Source: Pyrus communis
Taxonomy: Eukaryota; Streptophyta; Magnoliopsida; Rosales; Rosaceae
DNA length: 64,000 bases
Direction of reading: 5' to 3'
Assembly: GCF_963583255.1 (NCBI RefSeq)
Contig: NC_084818.1
Span: 11,286,222-11,350,221 of the forward strand
Position 1 is the stretch's first letter. Each line of letters begins with the position of its first letter. Positions 1 to 10,991 of the stretch are shown here, one piece after another. Under the pieces are notes generated by a model, which was not told the origin of the DNA, did no database searches, and saw only the letters and a program-made list of their open reading frames with translations. Made by a program: the position numbers and the translations under genes.

Positions 1-1
1 C

Positions 2-1390
2 CTCTTCTCTCTCTCCCTACTTTCTCTCTCTACCATTTCCGCCCTGTCTCGCTCCTCCTTCTCCCCCATAGACAGCTACCTCGTCGACTGCGGCTCCACC
101 GCGGAATCCACCGTCGACAACCGCCGCTTCGTTCCCGACTCGTCCAAGCCCGACTCCTCCCTGTCCTCCTCAACTCGCTCCATCTCGCTCAGAAATGAAA
201 ACCCAGTTCCCAATTCGCCCCAAATCTACAGCACCGCCAGGGCTTTCAGGCGGCCGTCCAAGTACGAGTTCCAGATCCGCGACGCGGGGACCCACATGGT
301 ACGCCTCCATTTCCAGACCTTTAATTCTTTGAAATTGGATTGGAATGATGCTCAATTTCATGTTTTGGTCAATGGGTTTGTGGCTTTGACCGACTTTAGA
401 GCTGCAAAAATCCCCATGGTTATGGAGTTTTTGATCTGGGTCGATACCAAAAAGCTTGTAATTGAATTTGTTCCTGCTAAAAAATCGAACTTTGCGTTTG
501 TGAATGCGATTGAGGTGATTTCTGCGCCTAAGGATCTTGTTGCTGATACAGCAAAGTTTGTGAGTGATGACAAATCTGAGAATTTTAACGGGTTAATTAA
601 GCAAGTGCTTCAGGTTGTGTATAGGGTTAACGTGGGAGGTTCGAAAGTGACGCCGTTTAATGATTCTCTGTGGAGGACTTGGGTTACTGATGATGAGTAT
701 TTGGAATCGGATTCCGGGTCGGAAAGGGTGTATTTTGGTGGTCGGATTAATTATCAGGATGGAGGGGCTAGCAGGGAAGTTGGTCCTGATAATGTGTATA
801 ATACTGCCCGGCTGATTCATAGTTCGAATGCTTCGATTCCGAATGTCAATATGACATGGGTTTTTCCTGCTGTTGGAGGATATAAGTATCTTGTTCGGTT
901 GCATTTTTGTGACATTGCTAGCATTTCGATTGGATTGCTGTATTTCAATGTTTATGTGAATGGGAAATTGGCATATGAGAATTTGGATTTGTCTATGGCA
1001 ACGAATTATATGTTGGCTTCTCCATTCTATGCGGATTTTGTGGTTGATGGAGAGGAATCGGGTGTTTTGTCCGTAAGTGCAGGACCTTCGAATATGAGTA
1101 TGCCTTATGCAATTGATGGGATTTTGAATGGGATTGAGATCATGAGGTTGAATAACTCCATGGGGAGTCTTGACGGCAAGCACTGTGCCGGGTGGGTTCT
1201 GAGGAACTGGCCGAAAGGAAATGTTGGTGCGGCGTTTCCTTTGGTTGCTGCCGCCTGTTTGCTGCTGAGTATTTCATTGGTCATGCGTAGGAGGATGAGC
1301 GGGAAGGAATTTGTGGGATGGTCGAAACTGCCCACAAGTGTTTCAGAAGTTAATCTCAAGCATGGAAACACACAGCTTTCGGTTAAATAG
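2..1390 (+). CDS. Malectin-like receptor (CrRLK1L family) lacking a kinase domain; 5' end outside window
   Basis: The frame is open from base 2 to the TAA at 1388-1390, giving 462 visible residues; the true start lies upstream. The first residues are hydrophobic and look like the end of a signal peptide, followed by a YLVDCGS motif typical of mature CrRLK1L ectodomains. Two malectin-like modules follow (roughly residues 30-190 and 205-385), with family motifs such as RLHF (twice), YNTAR and NGIEI. One hydrophobic helix (about residues 408-430, AAFPLVAAACLLLSISLVM) is followed by basic residues, fitting a type I membrane protein. The protein then ends after about 30 juxtamembrane residues. Family members usually run past 800 residues with a cytoplasmic Ser/Thr kinase; none follows here, and no kinase remnant was seen in the next 2 kb. 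Closest by eye to the At5g24010/THESEUS type. It could be a genuine receptor-like protein, a decoy or a truncated copy. Confidence 0.85.
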   Translation, partial: LFSLSLLSLSTISALSRSSFSPIDSYLVDCGSTAESTVDNRRFVPDSSKPDSSLSSSTRSISLRNENPVPNSPQIYSTARAFRRPSKYEFQIRDAGTHMVRLHFQTFNSLKLDWNDAQFHVLVNGFVALTDFRAAKIPMVMEFLIWVDTKKLVIEFVPAKKSNFAFVNAIEVISAPKDLVADTAKFVSDDKSENFNGLIKQVLQVVYRVNVGGSKVTPFNDSLWRTWVTDDEYLESDSGSERVYFGGRINYQDGGASREVGPDNVYNTARLIHSSNASIPNVNMTWVFPAVGGYKYLVRLHFCDIASISIGLLYFNVYVNGKLAYENLDLSMATNYMLASPFYADFVVDGEESGVLSVSAGPSNMSMPYAIDGILNGIEIMRLNNSMGSLDGKHCAGWVLRNWPKGNVGAAFPLVAAACLLLSISLVMRRRMSGKEFVGWSKLPTSVSEVNLKHGNTQLSVK

Positions 1391-1869
1391 AACAGCAGTA
1401 TAGGATCAATAAACACCAGCTGATAAGTTTGAGTTTGAATATGAATGTTGTATTGTGTATTCTATAGGTAATAGGTTGTATGAAACATTATGAAATGTAA
1501 ACAATTCACGTTTGCGTATGTAACCAAATCAATGGTTCTGGTTCACGATCTAGCAGCAAAACATGTTATGCAGTTTGGCAAGAGAATATTTCCTGATAAT
1601 GCAACGGTCTAAGTTGTATCAATTTCTAGCCACATTTCCTGTAGTTTCACACTGGAGGCCCAGCGATTGCTCAGTTGGGTGGCTTGGCATACTTTCAGTT
1701 CTCACTGCAACAGCTTTTTGCAGTTTTATCTGCTCTTATTTTGGTTTGTATGCACTGGGTAATTTTGTTATAATTGTTGATAAGGTATTTCTATTTACTT
1801 TAGCATGTTAATATGCATGTCTCAGTGTTGTGTGTACTGGATAATTTTGTTAAACTAATAATCCTAAAA

Positions 1870-2045
1870 ATAGTCATTTAGTACTACGGAGTGGTGGTAT
1901 TACATATCATTTGCAAGTAAGTGGTCTTAGGTTCGATTCTCACCAAAAGTGAATTTGAATTATATTATTGCTAGCCCATTGTGAGGTTTAGCCTATTTTC
2001 TTACCCCATTAGTTTAGATAATATCATTTGTTCAAGAAAAATAAA
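1870..2045 (+). repeat. SINE-like repeat with RNA polymerase III B-box
   Basis: A B-box-like GGTTCGATTC lies at 1930-1939. A conserved tail block (TTGCTAGCCCATTGTGAGG) and an A-rich end follow. Related copies recur at about 2150-2290, 44235-45135 (interrupted) and 63515-63640 (reverse). The SINE class is inferred from the B-box and the dispersed copies. Confidence 0.5.
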
Positions 2046-2149
2046 TAACCTGCTAATAATTTTTACGGCGAAATTGAAAAAAAAAGAAGATAAATTAGGG
2101 TTTAGAGTAAAAAATTTGGTCTTTAATAAATATGAGAAAAATAATTCTA

Positions 2150-2290
2150 CGGTCTAGTGATATTCCTTTTCACTTGTAAATTAGAAGCCTTAGACTTGAA
2201 TCTTGTAGATGGTGAATTCAATACCAAATTATATTATCCATTGTGTGGCTTGAGCACTTTCATTGTGGGCAATAGCCTTGTGTATTGGCT
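2150..2290 (+). repeat. Degenerate second copy of the SINE-like repeat
   Basis: The order of blocks matches the 1870-2045 repeat (CTAGTGATATTC head, CTTGTAA, then a CCATTGTGTGGCTTGAG tail), but with many substitutions and a poor B-box. Confidence 0.4.
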
Positions 2291-2534
2291 CCAAATTAAT
2301 TCCAACCCCTCCAACCAACCTCGGGCAATTAGGCTAAGGGGAGCCCAACCAAGAGGTCAAGTGGAAATCCAAGGCTGGAGCGTTTGGATTGATGTGACGT
2401 CAGGTTGTTAGCCACGTTCTAGAAAAATTAACGTGAAGCACGAAGACAACACGTGAGTGTGGGGCACGTCTCCGACAACATTTCAGACGGTGAGACTCGC
2501 GTGGCAGCCCACTTAGTTATGGTGAGAGGATTAA

Positions 2535-2700
2535 ACATACGTAGGTCGATTGGGTTTATAGCTTTAGTGGTAAGGTACTTGCTTTCCCGTTTATGGTATG
2601 AGTTCGAGTAAACGTACATAGGTTGACTAGGTTTATAGCTTCAGTATTATGGTACTTCCCACATTTACGGTAAGAGTTATACTCTCGATTTTCTTTTGAT
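2535..2700 (+). repeat. Two adjacent tRNA-like (SINE head) segments
   Basis: TATAGCTTTAGTGGTAAGG near 2551 resembles a tRNA D-arm/A-box and is followed by a GAGTTCGAG B-box-like motif near 2599. A diverged second copy begins near 2621. Neither folds as a complete tRNA gene by eye. Confidence 0.4.
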
Positions 2701-3156
2701 AAAACTCCTTAAAATAGGAGATATATTTAACTTTTGATACTATTCATGATCTGATTTTCTTGACATAGAAAAAGTAAAAAGTAAAATTTCTAATAACATG
2801 GAAATTAAGGTGTATAAGGAAGAAATTTCATAACCGCATTGATCAGCCCAGATTTTATTTGTAACAAGACACAGTCAACAGTTTAGGAATGTTTAATCCA
2901 CGAGGAAAATATAGTTGCCATATATTTGGCATGCAAGCAACACACACACAAAAGCCACAAGCTTGCCTACGAATATTGCAACTAGTCACGTGGCCACAAA
3001 CTTTCTACCTTAGTAATGTTATAATACACGTTTGCTTATTAATACTATAATCTAAAATTTAAATTAACGCTCATTCATACTATAACACGTAAATTAATAA
3101 TGTCAATATCCCGTCACATACATTTTTCCGGAAATTTTTCTTTATTATGCAATGAA

Positions 3157-3416
3157 TCATCATAAAAAATGTTGCTTGATCTTTGCATGTGTGTGGTTGA
3201 CTTGAAAATCAGCTTTTGTCATCAGCCCCTCCAACTTGACAAGTGCCACAGTGCCAACGAATCCAAGGCATAGATTCTATACTCCTTTATTATTTACTAC
3301 ATAAATATAATTTATTCCCTCCTGCAATTACATTCCGTAAACAATATTCTCAATTAAAGTCACAGAGAGAATATAACCAACAAAAAAAAAAAAATCAGTG
3401 AGAGAATTGCAGAGAG
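3157..3416 (+). promoter_or_regulatory. Proximal promoter and 5' UTR of ferric reductase gene A
   Basis: A block at about 3157-3203 (AATCATCA, ATGTTGC, GCATGTGTG, GGTTGACTT) is also present upstream of the second reductase (about 18423-18468). At the place where gene B has TATAAATA, gene A reads TGCAATTA. The only TATA-like string is ATAAATATAA at 3301-3310. Confidence 0.5.
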
Positions 3417-6400
3417 ATGGATGCAGTGCATATTGTGAAAAGTTCACCATCTCCTTCCCATGACGGAATTCGTATTGTGAGGGGAGCAATAAGGCTGTTT
3501 GCAGTATTTGTAGTGTTTTTGGGCACTCTTTTTATTTGGTTCATGATGCCTACCAACACTTTTAAGCAGACTTGGCGACCTCAAATCAGACGAAAGGCTA
3601 ACTCAAGTACCTTTTTGGGATCAGCAGGTTCAAATAATTGATTAATCTTGATTAAATTCTTTTGAATGATTTAGTTAAATGTTTTCTGATTATGTTATGT
3701 ATTTTTTTTTATTACAAACGATATTATATACTAATTATTTGTTCTGTATTTATATAAGCAGGTGCAAATCTTCTGGTGTACACATTTCCCATTTTGTTCA
3801 TTGCGGTGTTGGGTTGTGTCTATCTTCACCTGGGAAACCAGTTGAATGATCGTAAAATGGAAAGGTGCGTGACATAAGTGAATCAGTAGGGAAAATGTTT
3901 TTTTTTTTAATCAGTTGATGCTTATATTGTTAGACTGTGAATTGAAGATTAGATTATTGATTTTTGTCAAAATGTGTAATTCATATTCATAGTCTCACAA
4001 CATAAACCATGATTTATTGACGATAGAAAATTGGCATAACATTTTTCTTGTTGTTTGATTTCGATTATTAGCAGAAGCAATGACAGAAAGAAGAAGCGAT
4101 TTGCAGTATGGAAACAGCCTATTTTGGTAAAAGGCCCCTTAGGAATTGTTTCTGGGATAGAGCTGGCCTTCTTCGCCATTTTCGTTGCACTCCTGATTTG
4201 GTCATTCTCAATGTATTTGCAGAGCAGTTTTGCTAAAATCTCAGCAGCAAGGCACCCCGATGAACAAATGTAAGACCAATCTACTAATGCCCTAGCTTCT
4301 GTCGCACTCCTACAGCTATGAATTATGCACCCCTCCCCCAATCCAAAGCCCTTGAAAATTATAAAGAACAATTTGGAGTCATAATCTACACTAAGGCTAA
4401 GCTCACCCATTCCCTTTAATATACATAATAACGATTGTTAAAAAAAAAAAATTAGAGTGCCAAGATCTAAACTAGAATGAACGGATTAAAGCACAAATTT
4501 TTCTCTTTTTACATACTCCTATTTATTTTTATTCATTGGTGCATTTTTAATATTTATTTTTTCTAGTCAAAGGCTAAAAATAAACACAAACATACCGAGA
4601 GAGAGAAAAAAGTGTGCAGAAGCTGCTTCTCATCCGGAATTGTGGTAAAACTTGACATTAATTAAATAAAATAGTACATTTAATAAGGATTAACTTATTT
4701 TTTGTGTGATAATGTTGCCAGATGGAAACCTAAATTGGAGAGTGCAGCATTGATGCTAGGGCTTGTGGGGAACATATGCCTCGCCTTTCTCTTCTTTCCC
4801 GTGGCACGTGGCTCTTCGGTTCTGGCACTGTTTGGACTCACTGCTGAATGTAGCATCAAGTACCATATATGGCTTGGACACATAGGCATGATACTCTTCA
4901 CAGCTCATGGCCTTTGTTACATCATCTACTGGGCTGCTACTAATCAAATTTCCCAGGTAATTTGTTCACACTATATAGTCTATATTCACTTAGTTGTTTT
5001 CTTTTTCTTTTTCTTTTTGAGAAAATATAAGAGAACATTGAAATTGAAAATTTTGATTCCAAGTGAGATTTGTGCCACGTAACCTTTTTTGCTAGAGTTT
5101 ATTTGTTTCTTATTTGGATTATTAATTTTGATTTGAAATGGTCAAGATAGTATTGATCTATACCAAGTAAACAGACTGATTTATTAACAGATTTTGATGG
5201 TAAATGGCAAAATGAAACATAATTGAGTTTGAAGTAGTCAAGTGAGACTCGTTTAAGAGGATAGTAATGTGATTAAGCCTTTTAAATTGTCTCATGTAAA
5301 TAATTTCGATGCATTTTTAAAAGATTGACTTTCAATTAGTACCCAATAGTTTTTATAAATACTGTAGCCAATTCCTTTTTTCTTGGACGGATCTTGGCAA
5401 ACGTATTTTTATGACGAGATAATTTATCAACAACAAAATTATCCTATCACCAAAAAAAAAAAATAAATAAATAAATAAAATTAAGAAAAATAAAATTTTC
5501 AACTAAACATTGAACTCATTACAAATATATTATCCTAGTATTCAAATGAGAATGAAGGTTGACCAAAATGCTTGGACGCGAAAGTGATACCAAACTGGTT
5601 TATAAGATTAAAGAATGGTGGTTTGACTTTGTCCATGCGCCCAAGAGCTTTGGTAAATGATTTTGCTCATAAAAAGTTGTAAATAAAATAAAGTAAAAGA
5701 GAAAGAGAAAGAGAAATGATTAATGTACTATGGACCTATGTTTTCTCCTTTTGCAGTACTTCTCTTTTCTACATTGCATACATGTTCTTGACCATCACTA
5801 AGGTGTTGTGATCTGTTTTGTTTTAATGCAGATGATAAGATGGGATAAAATCGGTGTATCAAACCTAGCTGGGGAGCTGTCTTTGCTCCCTGGACTGATC
5901 ATGTGGGCAACTACCATCCCTCGCATTAGGCGTCAAATGTTTGAGCTCTTCTTCTACACTCATTATCTTTACATCCTCTTCATGATCTTCTTTATCCTTC
6001 ACGTTGGCATTACCTATACTTGCATTATGCTCCCCGGTTTCTACCTTTTCCTGGTCGATCGTTTCTTGAGATTCTTACAATCCCAAACAAGAGTGCGATT
6101 AGTCTCTGCACGTGTTTTACCAGGCGAAACCATAGAGCTCAACTTGGCCAAGACCCCAGGTAACACTTTTGAAGTACTTATGCAAAAATGTAAACAAAAA
6201 GTCTAACATGTTATATTGCCAGAGAACGAAGATTTTTATTTGACTTTGTAGTCCAGATTAATAGACAGATATGCTTACAATGAAGAAATCTGATTTCTTA
6301 TGAATACTTAGTCTCGTTTTCCCCATGTTCTTTTATATGGTTAGGGCTGAAATATAATCCAACAAGCATCATGTTCATAAATGTACCTAGTATTTCCAAG

Positions 6401-7684
6401 ATGCAGTGGCATCCTTTCACTATTACTTCCAACAGTAGTTTGGAACCAGAAACGATCAGCACCGTTGTCAAAAGTGAAGGAAGTTGGACAAAGAAGCTTT
6501 GTCAAATGGTTTCATCCCCTTTTCCAACCGATCAGATTGGGGTCGCCGTAGAAGGGCCTTATGGACCTGCTTCAACTCAGTTTTTAAGGTTTGTAACACA
6601 ACGAAACAAATAATTCCCTAATTCTACTTTCTAAATTTCAGTCTTTTACAAATATTAACGAGTACAAAGTTAATGAATGAGATCTATTCTGTAGGCATGA
6701 CACCCTTGTGATGGTGAGTGGAGGCAGCGGCATTACCCCATTCATATCCATAATCCGAGAGCTCCTCCTGCTGAGCACATCATTCAAATGCAAAGTTTCG
6801 AACGTGATCCTAATTTGTGCATTCAAAAACTCATTGGACCTCACCATGCTAGACCTCATTCTTCCAATGTTCAGCACCTCAATCGACATGTCCAACCTGA
6901 ACCTCCAAATCCAGGCCTATGTGACAAGAGAGACAGAACCAAAAACAGATGGCTCGAAGCCCGTTCAATCCATATGGTTCAAACCAAATGCAACAGATGC
7001 ACCTGTCTCACCAATTTTGGGAACAAATAACTGGCTCTGGCTAGCCTTCATCATCACATCTTCCTTCATCATGTTCCTCATCTTGATTGGGATTATTACA
7101 CGATACTACATTTACCCCATTGATCACAATTCGAACAAGATATTTCCCTATTCTATAAGAGCTGTGCTTAACATGTTGGTTATATGTGTTGCTATAGCCT
7201 CAACAGCTAGTGGAGTAGTTTTATGGAACAAGAAAAAGAATGCTACGGAAAATAAGCAGATTCAGAACATGGAAGGGCCATCACGAATGGGGACACCACA
7301 GTCACTGTTTTACAATGCTGGTAGAGAGTTGGAAAGCCTTCCCCAACAGTCTCTTGCACAAGCAACAAATGTGCACTATGGTGAAAGACCAGACCTGAAG
7401 AGTAAGTCATTTTACTGTCACACTTATATACTCAAAAAGAAAACCAGACCTCAAGGGGGCTCGAATTTGGATGTATGAAGTGGCACACTATCCAGGCCAA
7501 CTAGCCTAACCCACGTTTGCTTTATTTTAATTTTGGTTTTGCAGAGTTGATATTTGAGTGCAACGGATCAAGTATTGGAGTTCTTGCGAGTGGTCCAAAG
7601 ACATTGAGGCATGAAGTTGCAACTATTTGTTCATCAGGTTTGGCAGAAAATCTGCATTTCGAGTCAATCAGCTTTAGCTGGTGA
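3417..7684 (+). CDS. FRO: Ferric-chelate reductase (FRO2-type), gene A
   Basis: Plasma-membrane flavocytochrome that passes electrons from cytosolic NADPH through FAD and paired hemes to reduce Fe(III) chelates outside the cell. Eight exons with GT-AG borders: 3417-3627, 3762-3864, 4072-4269 (or from 4075), 4722-4956, 5832-6159, 6345-6588, 6695-7401, 7545-7684. The product is 721 residues; Arabidopsis FRO2 is 725. Several hydrophobic helices are visible. Candidate heme histidines lie near residues 219, 224 and 233 and at 293 and 306. The FAD motif HPFTITS starts near 381, GPYGP lies near the end of exon 6, and the NADPH-binding GGSGITPF is near 449. The C-terminal SISFSW ending is conserved. 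The start ATG matches that of the tandem copy. No stop or frameshift interrupts the exons. An AATAAA lies about 25 bp after the stop. Which FRO paralogue it corresponds to cannot be decided without a tree. Confidence 0.93.
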
Positions 7685-9215
7685 TCGACTAAAAGCATTT
7701 CTACGCATAAAATAAAAGTATAGTTGAAACTTTTGTGTATTTTTTTTATGCATATGTCCTAATTTTTTTTGGGATTTCAAAACTGTCATGGTAAATGTAC
7801 AAAGTAGCAGTATAGCAATGAAAAAAAATGTTCTGGTGTTGTTTATTTGTCTTTCTTCCTTATTAATGTTGAACGAGTGAAAATTACAGTTTTAACAAAA
7901 ATGGACAGCGTAAACTCATGCATTGAATAAATTAACCGTAAATTGAGGATATTTTGAACATGAACTGAATTACTTCAGTTGAGTTGACACAAGATACTTG
8001 TAATTCAAATAGTTCAACACTTTTACATCTAGCTACACCAAAAGTTATGTAAAAGCGTAAAAAACTTATTTGTTTGTATTCCCTTTGTGCTTTTGATTAA
8101 AATTTCACTTTGCCCCTATACATTCATTTGTGTCTCATGTTGTATTATTTTGCCAAATTGGTCACGAAAATCATTAGCTTGGCTGATGTAGAATTGATGC
8201 GGAGTAGACTAAACGCAATTCATTTTATCACATGTTCTGAGTTTAGTGGGAGGTTCCATAGAAACTGCCCACATAGATCTTACAAAAACGCAATGGATCC
8301 ACAAACTCACCAACCAAAATGGAGGATGATTTTCTCATCTCCTAATCTATCTCTCATTTTCTCTCATCCTACTTGAATGGTTACAATTAAATCACGTTAG
8401 CATCTTCTATTGATTTTTTTTTTTATAACGACAATAAGACAAAAAACAAAGTGTGAGAGGAATTAAGAGAATCCTACTCCAACCAAAATTGCTCAATGTC
8501 AAATGTAACAATGTTGAAGGGGAAAGGCAAAATTGGCAAAACATACAAGATAATGGAATATCAAATTTTCCCTTCATTAGAATTTCAGAATGTTAAAATT
8601 TATTAGTTAAGGTTAAAATAGTAATTCAAACATTTTGAATAACTTACCTCAAAAAAAAAAACCATTTTGAATAATTAATTAAGATAGCTGTTAAACCACC
8701 CCTTTATCTTATGTTTTTTTCTCTCACCCTATATCGCCGCCCACCATTAAAAAAATGCAAAAAAACCTAATCCTCTCTTCCAACCAACTGTAATTCCCAA
8801 ACTATCCCTATTTTTTAAATTTAAAACAAAAACAGAACATGGAGAAAAGAAGCACAAATTCAAGCATCCGCGCAGTCAATTGGATGGTGTGTGCTGACAA
8901 GACATGATATAAAAAACGGAAGAGAATTTCCTCCAAATTCACTTTATGAGGATCCTAAGGAAATCAAATAATTTCTGACCGCACAATGCACGATGAATGA
9001 TTAAGATGTGAGAATCCCTATGATCTTCACAATTTAAATCTGGATGGGATCCAAATCCATAAAAAAAAACTCTTGTAACAATCGATGAAACCTGCTTTGG
9101 GAAAAGAAGGGGAAAAGAACTCATAGCGTGGAGGGTTTGCCTTTACCTCTTCCCAAGAACAGACTTATCAAACATGGGAAAAGAAGAGAATTTCCTTGCT
9201 CAAGTATTTTTCCTT
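7685..9215. other. Downstream flank of reductase gene A
   Basis: 3' UTR followed by AT-rich sequence. No gene, RNA or clear transposon seen; the 88-residue open frame at 8110-8376 has no recognisable feature. Confidence 0.6.
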
Positions 9216-9398
9216 GGGACACAGATCCTCTCTGGATCTGAGCCTAAGGATTAATAGATTCGGGCCATTGAAATTTGATCTAACGGCTACAAATAGAGGG
9301 TCTCTCTAAAAGTTATAATAATTATAACCATTTGTTCAAATTTCAATGGTTCGGATCTATTGATCCCTAGGCTCAAATCCGGAGAGGATCCGTGTCCC
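9216..9398. mobile_element. Foldback MITE, family 1, copy 1
   Basis: The two ends are reverse complements over about 60 bp: GGGACACAGATCCTCTCTGG on the left, GGGACACGGATCCTCTCCGG read from the right. The near-palindrome continues to ATTGAAATTT near the centre. The flanks carry only an imperfect repeat (TTTTCCTTG / TTTTCTTG). A second copy of the family is at 54236-54432. Confidence 0.75.
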
Positions 9399-9494
9399 TT
9401 TTCTTGCCAACCATGCATTAAATAATATCACTTTATTAAAAGAAATTGTTATTAGCATTTCAAAATTTTCATTTTACATTTTTTCAAATTTGTT

Positions 9495-9690
9495 TTTCTT
9501 TTGGATAATTTTATTTGAACTCATATAACCTCTTTTTACACTCAGCTTACTCTCTACACCCATCTTATTTTCAATTAAGCTATTAATATCTCTTTAAACC
9601 CTAGTTTACTATTTAAACTACCCTCACGAACTCAATTCAATATGTAAATTTATTTTTACACCAATTTATATAAAATAAAAAAAACTCAAA
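9495..9690. repeat. Dispersed AT-rich repeat (MITE-like), copy at 9.5 kb
   Basis: Shares the block TTTTATTTGAACTCATATAA and a CTTTTTACAC block with sequences at about 15690-15860 (reverse), 32475-32695, 33390-33530 (reverse) and 46220-46355 (reverse). No coding capacity; ends not resolved. Confidence 0.45.
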
Positions 9691-10133
9691 ATCAAAACAT
9701 ATGTTCTCTCGTCTGACATTCTATCCTTCCAACCAGTTTGTTGTCTTCCCTTTTAATTCTTCATGATTTAACATAAACCGATATTGAAATTAATAATAAT
9801 TAGTCAGAATTAATTTATCGTTTAGGTTTATAGGAGAATGGCATAAAGCCATCCTTTATGCAATTACCATGTTGGAAAAGCTTGATAACACCCTATTTGC
9901 TCGTTTTTTGATGCTTTTATGAGCAATTTGGGCGCAAGAAATTCAAGGTTATGGACTAGGAAGACTGTGCAGCCCAACTTAAATTGTGAGTCATTATAGC
10001 TATTGGACTAGTTAGTTTCTTATAGGTTTAACTCCTACTGCGGTAGGACTAATGAATATCTGTAGAAGTCGTGGAAATGCAACCGAAATTAGCTATTTGA
10101 ATCTGGTGCTACTGCGATAAGGCTGTTAACATA

Positions 10134-10385
10134 TACAGAAACGAGAGAATCTAATGAAACGCTCGAACGACAAAAGGAAGAAGAAAGAAGAATTCTAGAG
10201 AGAAGGAATGAATGTTTAGAGAGAAACTTTGTATTGATCAAACTTAGCAATTACAATGATGTAGCTGCATCTTATATAGCTTGCACCGGTTACATTAGTC
10301 GGTTATAACAACCTAACTAACATAACTGCCAATAATCTATTTAGCTAAGCTAAGCTGGCAGTGCCAGCTGTTATTACTGTAAACA
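10134..10385 (-). repeat. 3' LTR of the copia element
   Basis: 252 bp, starting TGTTTACAG and ending TGTTAACA on the minus strand. Its terminal part matches the 15307-15382 remnant. Confidence 0.8.
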
Positions 10386-10392
10386 TCCTCCC

Positions 10393-10911
10393 TCAATCTA
10401 AGCTTGGGTTACCAAGCTTCAAATTGTAGCAGTGTCGTATGAATGCAGGACTATGGAGACCCTTTGTAAGAATATTTGTAGTTTGCTCGTCAGTAGGAAC
10501 ATATGTCACTTCAAGATCTCCTTTTTGTACCCTCTCATTTACAAAATGATAATCTGTGTCCAAATGTTTTATTCTTGAATGAAACACCGGATTCTAACTT
10601 AATGCAATGGCAAACATGTTATCACAATGAATCACATGTGGTTGAGGTAAGATACACTTCAAATCTCTCAAAATTTGTCTAACCCAAGTTATATCAGCAG
10701 CTGTATGAGCAAGGGCTTTGTATTCAACTTCTGTAGAGCTTTTGGATACTGAAGTTTGTTTCTTTGACTGCCATAAGATAGGATTTTCGCTAAGAAAAAA
10801 AATGAAACCCATTACTGATCTTCTGGTATTAAGGTCAGCAACCCAATCAGAATCAGAGAAAGTTTTGAGGTGTATATGTGATTGTGAGGAATAAACTATG
10901 CCTTGTTGCAT
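10393..10911 (-). pseudogene. Copia RNase H fragment
   Basis: Two open segments (10594-10911, 10393-10587) in the same frame carry copia RNase H motifs: SKSSTEVEYKAL, HCDN, and the terminal ILTKGL. A TAA between them interrupts the frame at the junction. Confidence 0.85.
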
Positions 10912-10991
10912 TGTACCCTAAAGATACCTAAGAATCCTTACAGGACCAAAATGAATCTCTGTTGGTGAATGCATGTGTTGACATACTGCAT

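Larger units (their letters stand above)
1391..3416. other. Intergenic region between receptor and first ferric reductase
   Basis: No credible gene. The first few hundred bases look like a 3' UTR. SINE-like repeats lie at about 1870-2290 and 2535-2700. A CACGTG G-box at 2987-2992 lies about 425 bp upstream of the reductase start. The small open frames here have no recognisable domain. Confidence 0.7.

Noticed and set aside
593..1183. 196-residue open frame antisense to the receptor
   Set aside because: Low-complexity I/N/H-rich shadow of a well-conserved plus-strand gene.
1563..1811. Small membrane protein downstream of the receptor
   Set aside because: Lies in 3' UTR-like sequence, lacks a plausible start context and any known domain.
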